From Phaeotremella fagi (lineage: Eukaryota > Basidiomycota > Tremellomycetes > Tremellales > Phaeotremellaceae), in NCBI GenBank assembly GCA_001599715.1, contig BCHU01000011.1, positions 558,001 to 622,000 of the forward strand: a stretch of 64,000 nucleotides of DNA. Reading direction: 5' to 3'. Position 1 is the first letter of the stretch. Each line of letters opens with the position of its first letter. The notes under the pieces are model-generated. The model was given only the letters and a program-made list of their open reading frames with translations, searched no databases and was not told where the DNA came from. Below are positions 18,945-31,551 of this stretch, one piece after another. Both the position numbers and the translations under genes were made by a program.

Positions 18945-21770
18945 ATGTCGAGCGCGTTGCTCGATCCCATAAGTAACGATACCGGTGATGGTACCAATGG
19001 TCATGCTCAAGGTCACAGTCCAGAAAAGATTGAACGTGGGAGAAATCAAAATGTATGTTCTAGATTCCTATGGTATATCTTTGATCGATACTGAATGGAA
19101 TTTGCTTTTAGTCGTTGTTAGGAATCTCAGATAGGACCTCGAATTCATCAACCTCGCCTGTCAGACAACCTCCAACTTCAGCTGATATCGATGCGGTCAT
19201 AGCGGCTGCCATGGCCAGTGCCCCTCCTCAATCTATACCTATAGATAACGTTAGAGATCGTAAGTGAAGCCAAAGAATCACTTGTTGATGAAAATCGTAG
19301 AATCTGTGAATAGAGCTGTTACCCCTCTCATGACGAATCTTCTACCTGCAGCCGTAGGTGCAGATGGTAGAGTTAATTTATTTGTTGGAAATGTAAGTCT
19401 TAGACTTTGGATTCTTAGCTGATTCGCTAGTTACCTTATAGAGTTCGTTGGCAAGATTTAAAAGATTTATTTAGAAAAGCTGGAACTGTTTTGAGAGCTG
19501 ATGTTAGTCTTGGACCTGATAATCGGAGTAGAGGGTATGGAACTGTTTTAATGGGTAGTAGAGAAGATGGTGCTAGAGCTATTGGTGAGTTGTTAAAGAC
19601 TGATTTGAGCTAATCGTATAGACCGTTTCAACGGTTACTCATGGCAAACTCGTACACTCGAAGTACGACCTGATCGTCTTCCGCCAGAATACGAAGCGCA
19701 ACCTCATATCGTACATTCAACCTCCCGACAACCACCGTATCCTCACCACATGCCTCAATATCCCAATCATCTCCCAAACGGTCAATGGTCAGGTCCACCT
19801 GGTTCACGTCAACAAGGATATCCACCTTTCCCATCTGGAATGGGTTTCTTAGGATCGTCACCGTTAGGTACTTCACCTGTGCCATCAGCTTCACCTCCAC
19901 TGTCGTTCGGTGCTGGATTACCGATTCCTAATCAAACCTTCGGAAACATCGCTCCATCACCTTTAGCTGGATCTTTGACTTCTGGTTCACCTCTTGAATC
20001 GAATCCTTTAAACAAGGACGGTCACTTTGGATTATCAACTCAACCAGTACCCCGTTCTACTTCACCTAATCCCTTCGGTTTCCCGGGATCTAGACCTACG
20101 TCGTCCAACGGGAAAAGCACTTCTCGGACTTCACCTGTCAAGAACGAGTTGGATCATCATGCTAGAGCCCCACCACCAGGTCATTTAGGTCCTTTACCGC
20201 CTAGTGTGTTTGCTGGTGTCAAAGCGGTGGTTAGTAATGATGTCAATCAAAGTCCTGGTCCTCAATTCAGTGGTTTGGTCGCACAGCCTCAACCATTCGG
20301 AATGGCTATCGCTCCTGGTACCGCTCTGGGTGAGCCTAGTACTCTGCGTGATAGGGTTGTTTTCGTTTCAAATGTAGGTTCGAATGAGTGAGTTATCGCT
20401 GACTTTAGTTACCCCTTGTTATGGGTTGGCAAGATTTGAGGGATCTTCTTCGACCGGCGGGGTCTATTATCAGGGCAGAGTAAGTTGTTTGGAATTACGG
20501 CTAGATCTTTGCTGACGTTTATCAGCGTTGCTACCGAACCAGATGGACGACCTCGTGGATTCGGAACTGTTCTTTTTGCTTCGGAAAGTGACGCAGCCAA
20601 TGCAGTAGCCATGTTCAATGAGTGAGTTTTAGGTTTGAAGGTGTGCTAATGATCAGACGCGATATCCGAGGTCAGAAACTTCGTGTTCATTTGGATTTAC
20701 ATAAACCTCATCCTCGGTCTGAACCACCGCCTGAACCTGGATGGACACAGCCTAACACCCTTCGAAATCAAGATTCATTAAGTATGAGCACGTCATCTTC
20801 TGGATCAAATTCACCAATTCCATCTCGTCTCCCTTGGTCCATCAACACGAACGCCAATTCTACGCCTGTCCGGCAATTCTCAGATGAAGATCATAGACCA
20901 GGAAGACATGGTCATCATCCTGGACCGATCTCTATGCCACCCTTCCCACAACTTGGTGGTGGGAATCCATTGAGTCCACTTCAAACTCGTGGCTTACCAC
21001 CTATGACGCCTTCAATGCCGGGTTTCGTTTTTCACGCTTTCCCATCAACACCTCCTGTACATCATCAATTCCTTTCACCTGGTATTGGACCTTTCTCACC
21101 TGGTCAACCTGTGACTTCACCCGGTATATTTGGTTACAATCCTTTCTTAAACGCTGCACCTGGTGCCCCTATCAACAACAGTTATCAAGGTGGATCAGCA
21201 GCACTTGATACACCTACCACGCAATCTTTCCCTAATAACCCGATTCACGGTTATACGGGTGCAGCAGCTGCTCCTGGAGCTGCTCCCAGTAACAACGAGA
21301 ATGGGGACAACGTTGAGGAGGAATATTTCCCAAATGTTGATTTACCACCTGATACACCAACTATTGGTGGTGGTAGACAATCAAATGCGATTGCATCACG
21401 TCTAAACGCTAAAGATAGATTAGCATCTTCATCGATAGAACCTTCAAATACGTTAGAAGACTTGACTAGAGTTTTGACTTTATCGAATGGTGAAATCACA
21501 CCTCCGACACCAACTAAATCGACACCTATTCTGAATCTAGCTCCTGGTTCAGGTATATCCACCACGACAACGAACGTTACGAACCAAAATCTCAAAGATA
21601 AATTATCAGTGGATAACGGTATGAATAACATTCATCCTCGATCGAATTCTGGTACTATAACGAGTAGGATCAGTTTAGATAATCCTAGACCTACTTTGGG
21701 GGTAGTTGGTAACGGCACCGGAGAAAGGAGAGCTAGTTGGGGAGATATCGGTAGGCCGGAGACTAAGTAA
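18945..21770 (+). CDS. RNA-binding protein with two RRMs and long disordered regions
   Basis: This is a cytoplasmic or nuclear RNA-binding protein of unknown target. RRM1 has RNP2 NLFVGN|LPY, YRVRWQDLKDLFRKAGTV, RNP1 RGYGTVLM and DRFNGYSWQTRTLEVRPDR. RRM2 has RNP2 VVFVSN|LPL, VMGWQDLRDLLRPAGSII, RNP1 RGFGTVLF and RDIRGQKLRVHLDLHKP. Both are separated and followed by Pro/Ser/Gly/Asn-rich low-complexity sequence. In both RRMs an intron falls in phase 0 directly after the Asn of RNP2. I chose the ATG at 18945 (MSSALLDPISND); an in-frame ATG at 18909 would add 12 hydrophobic residues. The RRM pair resembles Gbp2/hnRNP-M-like proteins, but I cannot name an orthologue. Confidence 0.85.
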
Positions 21771-22157
21771 CGTTTAATTTTTGGTAATGATAGATTAGAA
21801 TTTTCGTAAAACGATATTCAGTATATTAGGTTTCTTTTTAAATTGCGAGGGTTTGGCCGGGGTTTTGATTTTCATTTTCATTTGGTTTTAATTGGCATAA
21901 CGATTTTCTTCTTCTGTTTTTCTTTAGTTTCAAATGCATTGGGTTTGGTCGTTCATGTTTGAAATTGAAGTGCTAGTTTCAAAGTGAATTTGGGTGATGC
22001 AAAATTTTCTATTCATTAAATGGTTTATATACGATTATGTTCGTATTTGTACAACAATGATAATCCCTTGAGAAACTCTATTTGAAAATGAAAAGGCATA
22101 AATTCTATTCTTATGATGCTGAAACCCCTCTTCCCGCTCTTTCCTGAGATTCATCTT
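21771..22157. other. Convergent intergenic region
   Basis: This is 387 bp of T-rich sequence between the 3' ends of the RRM gene and FAD1. No gene is seen; it presumably holds two 3' UTRs. Confidence 0.45.
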
Positions 22158-23240
22158 TTACTGAGATACGTCAGTTCTCAAATCAGCGAATAATAACTCA
22201 CATTTCCAAGCTGGATCATAACCCGATTTCATCTCTGGATTCTTGAGTAGAGGATTAGGCCTGGTATTGGTCGTAGACCCTAACGAAGTGTATCTGATTT
22301 TATGTCAGTTGCTTGTCCAGTTTGGCGGCCTCGGACTCACCCCTGGTCATATAAGTTACACCATTCTACTTCTAGTTCAATTAAGAATTTCCAGATATCG
22401 GCATAAGTCCAATTGAGTATTGGATGGATTCTCAAGAAATCCGGCCAATTAGAATCAGTAGGTGCGAGTTCGTCAACGTCTATCAATCGTATATCAATTA
22501 GAACAACCCAGAACCCAGTGCGAAAACAAGCATGGAAATGAACGTACCACCATTAGGATCGTTTCTCCGTGTCCCAACTAAAACTCCACGAACACCTTTC
22601 CCACCATGACAATTCAGATAACTTTCTAGCGCCAATTTCATACCACCTCCGAATCTGTATAAATCCATTCCATAGATCTCTACTGATTTAAGGACGAAGG
22701 ATTCGAGTTGATCGAATGGGTTTGGGGAGGTTATGTAGATTGATTTTATTGGGGGGTAGAGTTGGTTTGGGTCTGGTTTGAGATGGTGGGTTACTGGTGG
22801 GTTCGGTTCGGTTGGTTGCGGTTGGGGTTGGGGTTGGGTATGGGTTGATGAAGGGATAATCACTTTGGCGTGGTTGGGTTGGAGGTTTTCTGGAAGATGT
22901 TTGGTGTTTCTGGCGAATAGGACTGCTGCTAGTAGATGAAGAAGTACTGTGCCTATTTAGGAATATTTGGTTAAGGATGATTCATTCATCGACGCTGTAA
23001 CACCATAGATTACATACAATCTTTACCACCGTTGAATGAAATCGCTACAGCTGCTTCTCTATCATTAACACCAACTGATCAGTTCAATACATTGCATTAC
23101 GGTGAAGAACAGACTCACCCCAAATCATCTAATACACCTTCAATCAATTCTATCGCTTTCGATATTTTAAGACCTAAATCATCGGATTGTTTTGATCTTT
23201 GAAATACTTTTAATAGATCATTTTGAGTTATTAGAGGCAT
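22158..23240 (-). CDS. FAD1: FAD synthetase (FMN adenylyltransferase, PAPS-reductase fold)
   Basis: It transfers AMP from ATP to FMN to make FAD, in the cytosol. The spliced protein starts MPLITQNDLLKVFQRSKQSD and contains the PP-loop-like AVAISFNGGKDCTVLLHLL. The core follows: IKSIYITSPNPFDQLESFV, GVRGVLVGTRRNDPNG and FLRIHPILNWTYADIWKFLI. It ends with the signature EVEWCNLYDQGYTSLGSTTN and W-x-CELLFADLRTDVSQ, all in Fad1 family order. Between the nucleotide-binding motif and the core sits a Pro/Gln/Thr-rich insert (about 22750-22860) encoded over a G-rich tract. Several introns, one dividing GGKD. It is head-to-head with MED14. Confidence 0.93.
22824..22844 (+). other. Potential G-quadruplex tract within FAD1
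   Basis: Four runs of three or more G (GGGG, GGGG, GGG, GGG) are separated by 2-3 bases on the + strand. They lie in the template for the Gln-Pro repeat of FAD1. This satisfies the usual G3+N1-7 pattern. Confidence 0.6.
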
Positions 23241-23586
23241 GCTCTAAGACTGGAGGGGGGTGTTGATATGAATCTATGGTGATACGATATACGGTAAATC
23301 GTCACCATCCTATCTTCGAAGAGATCGTACCGGATGATGTTAGGCGCGTCAAACCGTAGTCATATGAGGCTAGATCCGCACGCCTAAACCCCATTCGCCC
23401 TCATGTTTTGTATTAAACCTTATACCCATCTCTTCTTACACCTACTTTACTTACACTTTACAGTATACAGTACGAAAATGTTACCAAAGAATCAATCATA
23501 TATCATTTATCAATAATATCTATACCATAACAGGATATCACAGCATATAAACAAAGGTGTACAGTACCTTGTTCATATACCCAACA
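23241..23586. promoter_or_regulatory. Divergent promoter FAD1 / MED14
   Basis: A 346-bp spacer separates two divergent ATGs. It includes GGCGCGTCAAACC near 23343 and a similar CACGCCTAAACCCC near 23378, and A/T-rich leader nearer MED14. No named site is claimed. Confidence 0.45.
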
Positions 23587-26500
23587 ATGTCCATAAACAA
23601 TCTATCATCCTCGAAACCACATTTACCGTCATCTGTCAATCTTTCCGAAAAGCCTCAACCACACGCTTCAACTTCATTTTCCACCCCACTGAATCAAAAC
23701 ACAATATCATCACTCAAAAATCCACAACTGGGTCCTCATCCGTATTTCTCTTATCCTACACCAACGGATGATCAGATTCAAAATGAATTACCACCTTATT
23801 GGGAGAACGAAAATGTACCTCTAGGTTTTTTACTTGATAGATTGGTTCGGAAGAGTTATGGTGATATGAGAGTTTTGGTTGATTCAACGTACGTTCAAAT
23901 TTTTCAACTTGCTTTTTTCGTTGATTAAATAAAAATCATCCGATCTAGTTTACCTGCTTCGTCTTCACGTCAGAAACCTAAACATGTTATTGAATACGCC
24001 AAAACAACTCGTCAAACCGTCCTAAAATATCTAGCGGTGTTACGATGGAAGACATCAGTTGATTTACCAGTCTCCAAGAATGATTCAATCAATTCATCGA
24101 CACCTCAACCGAATTCTCATAATCAAGCTTTGGTGTCGTTCCCTACTCCTCATTCGAATGGGGATTCAAACGATGCCAGTCCAGGTGGATACGTTGGGAA
24201 AGGAAAAGGTAGAATGGTCGATGATGGTCATCAAGATCAAGATAGAAATGGAATCGATGGTGTTGGTAATCATTTTAATGGGAAAGTGACGGATTCTAAG
24301 AGGATACAAGGGTTTCTGGAACATCAGAATAAACAACATGATGATGCTGTGGCTCATATCAAACATACTTCAAAAATGGTAGAGGGCTTACGGTAAGTTG
24401 ATTGTTATCTTGGTCAAGGTCACTCTGGCTGATTTAATCTTTAGCGAAAGAAATCCAGATCTTTTAACAGCTCTATCATTACTTTCAACAGGCACTTATG
24501 ACAGACTACCAACATCTTTGACAGAAGCTTTCATTCCAAAACCAAAATTAACACAATCATCAATCGTATCTACATTGAAACAATTGAATCGTCATTTACG
24601 TTACAGAATCAGATGTATCGATTACGTTCCACCAGAACTTGTAGTGAAATCGATCAAAGACGGTAGAATATATTGTGAATCGATAGATCATGGTTGGAGA
24701 GCTGAGCTCAGTGTTGTGGGCTTCGGAGAGGACTCGAGATGGTGGTTAGTTGGTGTGGAATGGGGTTGGAGAACTAAGGATGATGATCCTGGAGGATCTA
24801 AACGATTTTCTGGTGATGAAAGACAACAGATACTGGATTTAGCGAATTTAGACGTTTTAATACCGAAATCTGTGGACGCGGTTGAGGTTGATGAAACCAA
24901 AAAACCCGTTACTGAAGTTACGGATGGGGATATGGTTTCGAATAACTTGACGCCAGCTTCGAGGCTGGATAGGGATGGTGTGGAGAAAACGGAGAAAGAG
25001 GTTAAGAAAGTTGACGCTCCTCTGGTGAGGGTGTATAATTTATTGCGTAAGTCGTCACCTGATTTCTATGCTTTACGTCGTTGTATACTCAGAACGTTAT
25101 AGAACATCTTTCGTTGGCGTACCAGCTTGAGATCCTGGCTTCTCAGGCTGCAAAGCTGAGTAACGGGAAATGGAGGGGGAATTTATTGGTAGATCTAGAT
25201 CGAGTTAGTAAGGTGTTGAAAGTCAAATATTGGATGTGAGTTCGTGTTGCTTTCATGTTTCTGAATGTCGAGACTTACCTTCACAGTCGTTCGAGACCAC
25301 AGCAACCTCCTGCTACAACAGCTCCAGCTGTTGGGAATAGACCTCAGCCGACTCCAACTACTCGAACTTTGTTGATTGGAGGTACTATCAGTATATCGTT
25401 AACTGAAATCATGAAGGGCTCGAATAATGATTTTGTTGATGTGATGAGAAAAATCAATTGTGTTGATATGACTCCCTCTGATAGGATTCTGGCTTTGGGT
25501 TTGGATGTTAAATGGGAGATTGGTGATATAGGATTAGGAAGTGGGGTTCGACCAAACGATGTTGTTGATCCCAACGAGTTACGCATTGTAAGTGCTTTGA
25601 TTTTCTTTTTCCGATTATATACTGACGCGGCTCTAGGATTCAAGTAAAATTGATCTGGAAGAAATAATATTAACAGTCACACGAGCACACGCTTCTCAAA
25701 TCACCAAACATCTCACCGCATCCCTTATCATCGCACCACGAATAGCATTGTTCCCGTTACGACCACCGCATCTCAAACAATCCGAATCAGACACATCTCT
25801 AACACCACTTTCACTTTGTGTACCACTACCTAGTCGACAGCGAGAATCTTATCTATCAGTTTCAGTCTCTGCTTTAACTGGACTCGTGGAAATTGAAGAT
25901 AAAGGTGCTGGAGAAGGTAGTAACTGGGTTTCTAATGGACGTAGTGAACTTTCCAGGAGTGGTAGAGCTAAAGCTGCTACTGTTTCTGTTAATGAAGGGA
26001 AAACTAGATTGGTTGATGATGTTGGTAGATTGATGGTTGCAGTGGGTCATATTTTCTAACTCATTGAACTATAGACTAATCAGATTCTTTAGATAATAAC
26101 TGAAAATCTCGAAGATCAAATGCGTCAATTAGGTTATAACCCAACCAGAAGACTGTGGATCAGAACTCAAGAACTTCAGAAAACAGATTTACATCCTGCA
26201 ACAACGATCTTTTGTTCTTTACCATCGTCTTCGACTAAATTACATTATTTCGTCGCCAAGGTTACTGCTTCTGGTGTCAATTTTGAATTGTTGAGATTAC
26301 ATAGGATCAGTAATGATAACGGTGTTGGTGTTAGATTGATTGTTGCTGATAGAAGTCCTTTGGATTTGGATCGAATACGGGCTAGAAGAGGTGGCAAGGT
26401 TGAGAGTACGAAAGATAAGAATGGTTTATCGGCGGAATCTAGGTAGGTCCTTTTGATCATTTTTGGATGGATGGTTAAACTTACTGGTTTAGTTTTCAAA

Positions 26501-27997
26501 TCGATAAACGTGATCTTAAAGATATGTTCATCTTTGGCAAGTAAGTTTTGTGGTTTTACTGGGAATCACCCGATGTTGACGTGTGATTTAGTGCCCTGGT
26601 TGCTCAAACTATCGTGGAACAACAACTTAAAGATAGATCGATACCTTACACTCAACAATATCCACTTGCTGATACTGACGCTACACCTCAATCATCTTCA
26701 GCGGTTGCTGGTATGATTCCGACGATCTGCGTCCGTGCTAAGGATCTACTTAAGGATGGTAGAGCGGCTGATGTCGCTTATCCAACTGTTCATATACAGA
26801 TTGTCGATTGGTGGAAAGGTGGTGAATGCAGTGTAGGTTTTCGTCTTTGTATTTTGATACAATCCACTGATGGTAGGCTTTAAAGGTGGTAACCGTAGTC
26901 AGACTTCGTCATGGTCCTTCGATCTCTACTTCAGCTAGCTCACCGGTGACGACGACTTCGTCTAGTTCAGCCGCTCGTGCGGAGGGAATCTCGTTCGATC
27001 AATCGACTTCAGTCGTTAAATTCAGAGCTGATGATATATCAAGATGTGTCCCTGCATTCTTGGAACAATGGGAGAGATTGAGTAAAGTCATCGTCGTCGC
27101 TGGTGAAGGTGAGTTGGGTTTTCGGTTTCAGTCTTTCTTTACTAACATATGTCGATAGTTAATCGATTGAACAAAACCGAACGATTCAAAGATGTTCGAA
27201 TGCTTTCGTTTGATCTCAAAACGGCTACATTATCTTATTACCCTGGATTCAACGTTTCAATTACATACACGCCAACATCGGATTCATATCAAGTGACTTT
27301 TTTCAGATCAAATTCGAACACTCCAGGTGTGAGCGGTGCTACCCCAGCGAAATCGATTGACGGAGATCCATCACCTCATGAATTGATTGCTCCACTTCTA
27401 TCAGATTGTTTGAATGAACTGTCGACCGATACCAACATCCGACAAGCTTCTAACGGTAGTTATTTCATTGGATTACTTAGAAATACGTTACCTTTCTTGA
27501 TTGAAGTTGAAAACATCAAGACTGGCGGGAATAATGAATTCCCGGTTTTGATCGTTAAGAACGTTACCTGCTATCGATTGATTTGGGATGTTCAGGGTAA
27601 TAAACGGTAAGTCTAAAGTCTAACAACCATAAATTTATTACGACAGCAATGTTGATGGTTGTGAATTAGATACGCGTTGGATATAAATCTCTTATCGAAC
27701 AATCAATATTTAATCAAAGACGGATCGAAAGATGATAACGAGAAGCAGAAACATTGGTGTGGACCTTTAGAAGTCATTCATCAATTACCAAAGATCTTGG
27801 ATAACGTTTATAGACATTTGAAAACTAATCCTGGGGCTAGTCCACGGACTGAGATTGGTGGTGGCAGAGGGACGAAGTTGTCTTCACCTTCACCTTTGGG
27901 TATGAAGTTGGACGATGGGAACAGTTTGATTTGTTCTGTTGGTGTTATTGGGATGGTGGTTAGGATGATCGTCGATGGGTTAGAGAAGGAGTTGTAA
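23587..27997 (+). CDS. MED14: Mediator complex subunit 14 (Rgr1-type)
   Basis: This is the backbone subunit linking the head, middle and tail of Mediator, in the nucleus. The first exon begins MSINNLSSSKPHLPSS. The Med14 N-terminal domain is clear across two exons: ELPPYWENENVPLGFLLDRL, RKSYGDMRVLVDS, VIEYAKTTRQTVLKYLAVLR and W, then ERNPDLLTALSLLSTGTYDR with LPTSLTEAFIPKPKLTQSSI. Next comes the conserved LNRHLRYRIRCIDYVPPELV stretch. The later parts (IEHLSLAYQLEILASQA-like segment; QMRQLGYNPTRRLW; PGFNVSITYTPTSDSYQVTF) fit the large C-terminal region. About 12-14 exons and roughly 1200 residues, usual for fungal Med14. A 100-residue Ser/Asn/His-rich insert interrupts the N-terminal domain (24070-24290). 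Confidence 0.9.
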
Positions 27998-28318
27998 ATT
28001 AACTGCCACATGGTCGGGGAATTATGAAGACTATAATACCGAAAGAATTACTGAAATCAGCCGCGCATGTCTGACCACGTGTGCCACATTAGAGTTAGCT
28101 GATTGATTTCTTTCTTTCTTTTCGTCACCAGGAGAGAAAGAACAACTTTGGGTTAATCTTTTATCTTTTATCTTTTCAATTGTTATCTTGATTCAATCCA
28201 TTCTTCACCTATCAAACATCTTGAATATCAACGTCAATGTACAGATAATAATCACACTTTAATCTTCATCTTGCACTAAAAAACAATTACCAAAGGCGGA
28301 AACGACGTAAACTTAACA
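27998..28318. other. Intergenic region MED14 / Myb gene
   Basis: This is 321 bp holding the MED14 3' end and the promoter/leader of the next + strand gene, with CTTTTATCTTTTATCTTTTC pyrimidine repeats near 28150. No gene is seen. Confidence 0.4.
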
Positions 28319-31236
28319 ATGTCGTCTCCACCCGCCACTCAATCCTCTATTCCCCCGCCAACAACAACAACAACCACGACGACAACCGATCCAATAACCC
28401 CAACCATGGGTTCAATCACCACTCCAAACCTCTCATCTCCCGATACACCCCATCAACCCGAAACCCCTTATTCCAACATCAAAACCCCTTCAGCTTCCAG
28501 TTCAGTCAATCTCAATCGTCATCGAAATCTATCTTCCACTAATCAAAAACAATTACTTTATACCGTCGACTCTGATAACATCGGCTTAGGATACGGTAAC
28601 GTCGTAGATGATTCCGTTGGGTCAGGATCAGTTTCGAAATCTGATATGATGGAGATTGGTATTGGTCGATTTGAGGATGATAGTAAAAGTGGATATGAAA
28701 GGATCGTTGAAGAATCCAATTCGGAGAATCAGAGTGTGGATTTGGATCGGATAGTTGGATTCCCTGATGCTGAACAGTTGAATATCATGCTGGCTAGGTT
28801 TACGGATCTTGAGAAAAATGGGAACAGGAATGATTCTGGGAAAGAAGAATTGGTTAACATGGTTAGTCACTCCAATTATTTTGTTTTCGACTTGATAACT
28901 AAAAACTCCTGACTTCAGGTTCGAACTTTACTCACACCCGCTATAACGCAGTTACCATTCCTTCAAGGTCAAATTGAGGCTCAACGTGCGACTATACAGA
29001 CTATGCAACAACAATCTCGATTAGCTGAACAATTGACTCTAGTCGAGAGGTGAGTCAGGATTACGTGGTCAGATATCTGCTCGCATACTGATCTACCTTT
29101 TGTGTAGAGAACGACACACAGCTGAAAGAGCTGCTTGGCATGCCGAAACTCGTGCTTTGATCCATGCGAGAGAAAATGAAATCGCTGCTGGAACTAGGGT
29201 TAAGAAGGTTTTGGATTTGGATGTTGGTTACCATCAAGAATTGGAGGCTGCGAATAAACGTTTGGAAATGGATAACAGGTTGATGGCTCCTCGGGTTAGT
29301 GTCTGTCATCTTCTCGCTTAGAGTTAGGCTGATCCAATGATTTCGTTAGTTGGCAGACACTCAACGTCAAATTGAAAATCTTGTTACGGAGCTTAGACAT
29401 CTTCGACCTCATGTCATCATCTCTCAGACTGATTCTGTCTACCCTGGTCAATCTGTTCCTGGACCTTCAAGACGAACTTCAATGTCTCCAGTCAAACAGG
29501 CTCCGACCGTATTCTCTTCCACGACCCTTGGCGATGCTCGTGCTGAACACCTTTTACTTGCTGCAAGAAAAGTTCGAGCTATGAGAGCTAAGGATGATCG
29601 AGTTGGTAGACTGACGTTAGATGAGTTACGTCGCGGGGGGGTTGTCGGTCCAGATGGTGGATTAGGTTATTCTGAAGGCTACAATCGGGATGATATCGAG
29701 ATTGACGAGGAAGAATCTGATGATGATGAGAGTGAGATGGAAGATGTTAAACCGTCTTATGGGGTTTTGGAATCTCGTCGATCAAGTCAAAGTAAAGGGA
29801 AATCAAAAGTCCCCTCTGGAGTCACTTCTACGCCCCTCCTACCTCGAGCTAAACGATCCTCCAAAAGAACTTTACCTACACCCAACAATCCCACGACACC
29901 GTCAAGGAACAAGATCATTCATCCTCCACCAACGACCCCTGGTGGAAGTAACTTCAACGATTTGTTACGAGCTGCCGAACTCGCTACTAGACCTGGAGAA
30001 ACTACTCCGACACCTGGATCTCGTGAACGATCGACTTCACTGAAGGTGCCTATGACAGTCACTTCTTCTGCTCGATTCACCACACGGACAAGAGATGAAA
30101 TGGAGGACGGTGGTGATTTCGTTGATTTAGGATCACCCCATAAGAAACAACGTAGAGGTACGATCAGTGGTCCACCGGGAAATTGGACTGGTGTGCGTCG
30201 AATTCGAGGGATGGATATTCCAGAAGAAGCTGTTCAGGAAAACAATCAATCGTCTAAAGCCCCTCCTCCCGCTACACCATCTTCAGCTCTTGATTTACTT
30301 GCTCAAGCTTCGTCCTTGGGTTATGCTCAATCTGATGAACGAGGTGGTCCATCCCCTTCACAACCATTAGTCAGTTCCAGTAAACTCGAGGATATTTTAG
30401 AAATCCCATCTAGTGGTGCCGGTGGTCAAAGTCCACGAAGTTCAGCTGGTGAATCGGCTCTAGGTCCTGCGATTTCTTTAAGATCCAGTCCACCGTCTAA
30501 ACCAATTCAAGAAATCGAACAGCGACCAGAACAACCGATGGAAATCGATCCGGAGTTACAAGCGCTTGATAACGATATCCCAATCCAAACTCAACCTCAA
30601 CCTACAACGCCTGTTAAGCCAATCCCCACGACACCTGCCAGAAATGCCGAAATTTACATGCCAAGTTCCGATGAACCTGAAGATATCTCTCCTCGTTTAC
30701 CTTCACCCAGACATCATTCTGATCTTTATCTTGAACCTTCCATTGGTGCTTTCTCAAGTCCGACTGGAGCTACGGTTCCTGGTTTGGGTAAATATGTTCA
30801 TTTGACTAGTAGTATGCCAGCTAGACGGATTCGATCACCTTATCTCAAATGGACTGTTGAAGAGGTAAGTTTTTGATGGTTTGGTTGCTGGGAAGGAAGT
30901 TTTTGTGGCTGACTAGAATGTTCTCAGGATGAATTGCTTGCTAGGGCTGTTGCTTTACATGGAGAGAAATGGGATCTGGTCAGTAAAGGTGTCCCTACTA
31001 GGTCATATCATCAAGTCCGGCAGAGGTAGGTGAAGATAAAACTTTCATCATACAAAAAGGTACTGATTGATCCGAAACAAATCAGATGGCTACGTAAGAC
31101 GGGAGCTTTCGATAAAAAACCACCTCAAATCGATGGATCCATCATGGAATATCCAATGCATGGATATGACGATGAAGAAAGGGCCACGTCTCCTACACCG
31201 ATGAGAACTCCTTCGGGAAAGAAAGGGAAGCTGTGA
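28319..31236 (+). CDS. Large disordered protein with coiled coil and C-terminal single Myb/SANT domain
   Basis: This is a probable nuclear DNA- or chromatin-binding protein of roughly 850 residues. N-terminus: Ser/Thr/Pro-rich with an ACA/ACG poly-Thr run. Middle: coiled coil from QLPFLQGQIEAQRATIQTMQ to RQIENLVTELRHLRP (about residues 200-330). Then acidic DEEESDDDESEME, basic PHKKQRRG and long Pro/Ser-rich disorder. C-terminus: one Myb repeat, LKWTVEEDELLARAVALHG-EKWDLVSKGVPTRSYHQVRQR-WLRK, spliced with QR|W across an intron. The three spaced aromatic residues expected for Myb (W, W, then W of RWLRK) are present. It lacks the telobox VDxKW motif, so a TRF-type telomere role is not supported. 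Exact function unknown. Confidence 0.8.
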
Positions 31237-31551
31237 GAGGAGGAGAATAAAAGGGAAAAGAAGGAATAAATACAATAAAAATGATCGGAATTTGAAACGA
31301 GGTGGACACGTTGAAAGGACATGGAAACATTGTCTTTCTTAATGGATTGATTTTTGATGTGACTTTTCTGGAACTCGTGTCATATCGGAATTCCAATGTA
31401 ATCCATTCTTTCATTCTATTCATTCTTTCCGTTGTGGTGCGATCCTATCAGCCAGCTGTGTATATAAGTGTAGTAACAGCAAAGTCGAACGATACAGTAC
31501 ATCTAACATCAATCCACACTCACTTCCACTTCCATATCCACTTCACCAAAA
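31237..31551. other. Intergenic region, promoter of GH16 gene
   Basis: This is 315 bp between two + strand genes. TATATAAG at 31461-31468 lies about 90 bp before the GH16 ATG, a plausible TATA box. The leader after it is A/C-rich (CACTCACTTCCACTTCCATA). Confidence 0.5.

Noticed and set aside
28319..31236. Myb protein as a TRF-type telomere-binding factor
   Set aside because: It has a single C-terminal Myb repeat, but the telobox signature is absent and no TRFH-like domain is visible.
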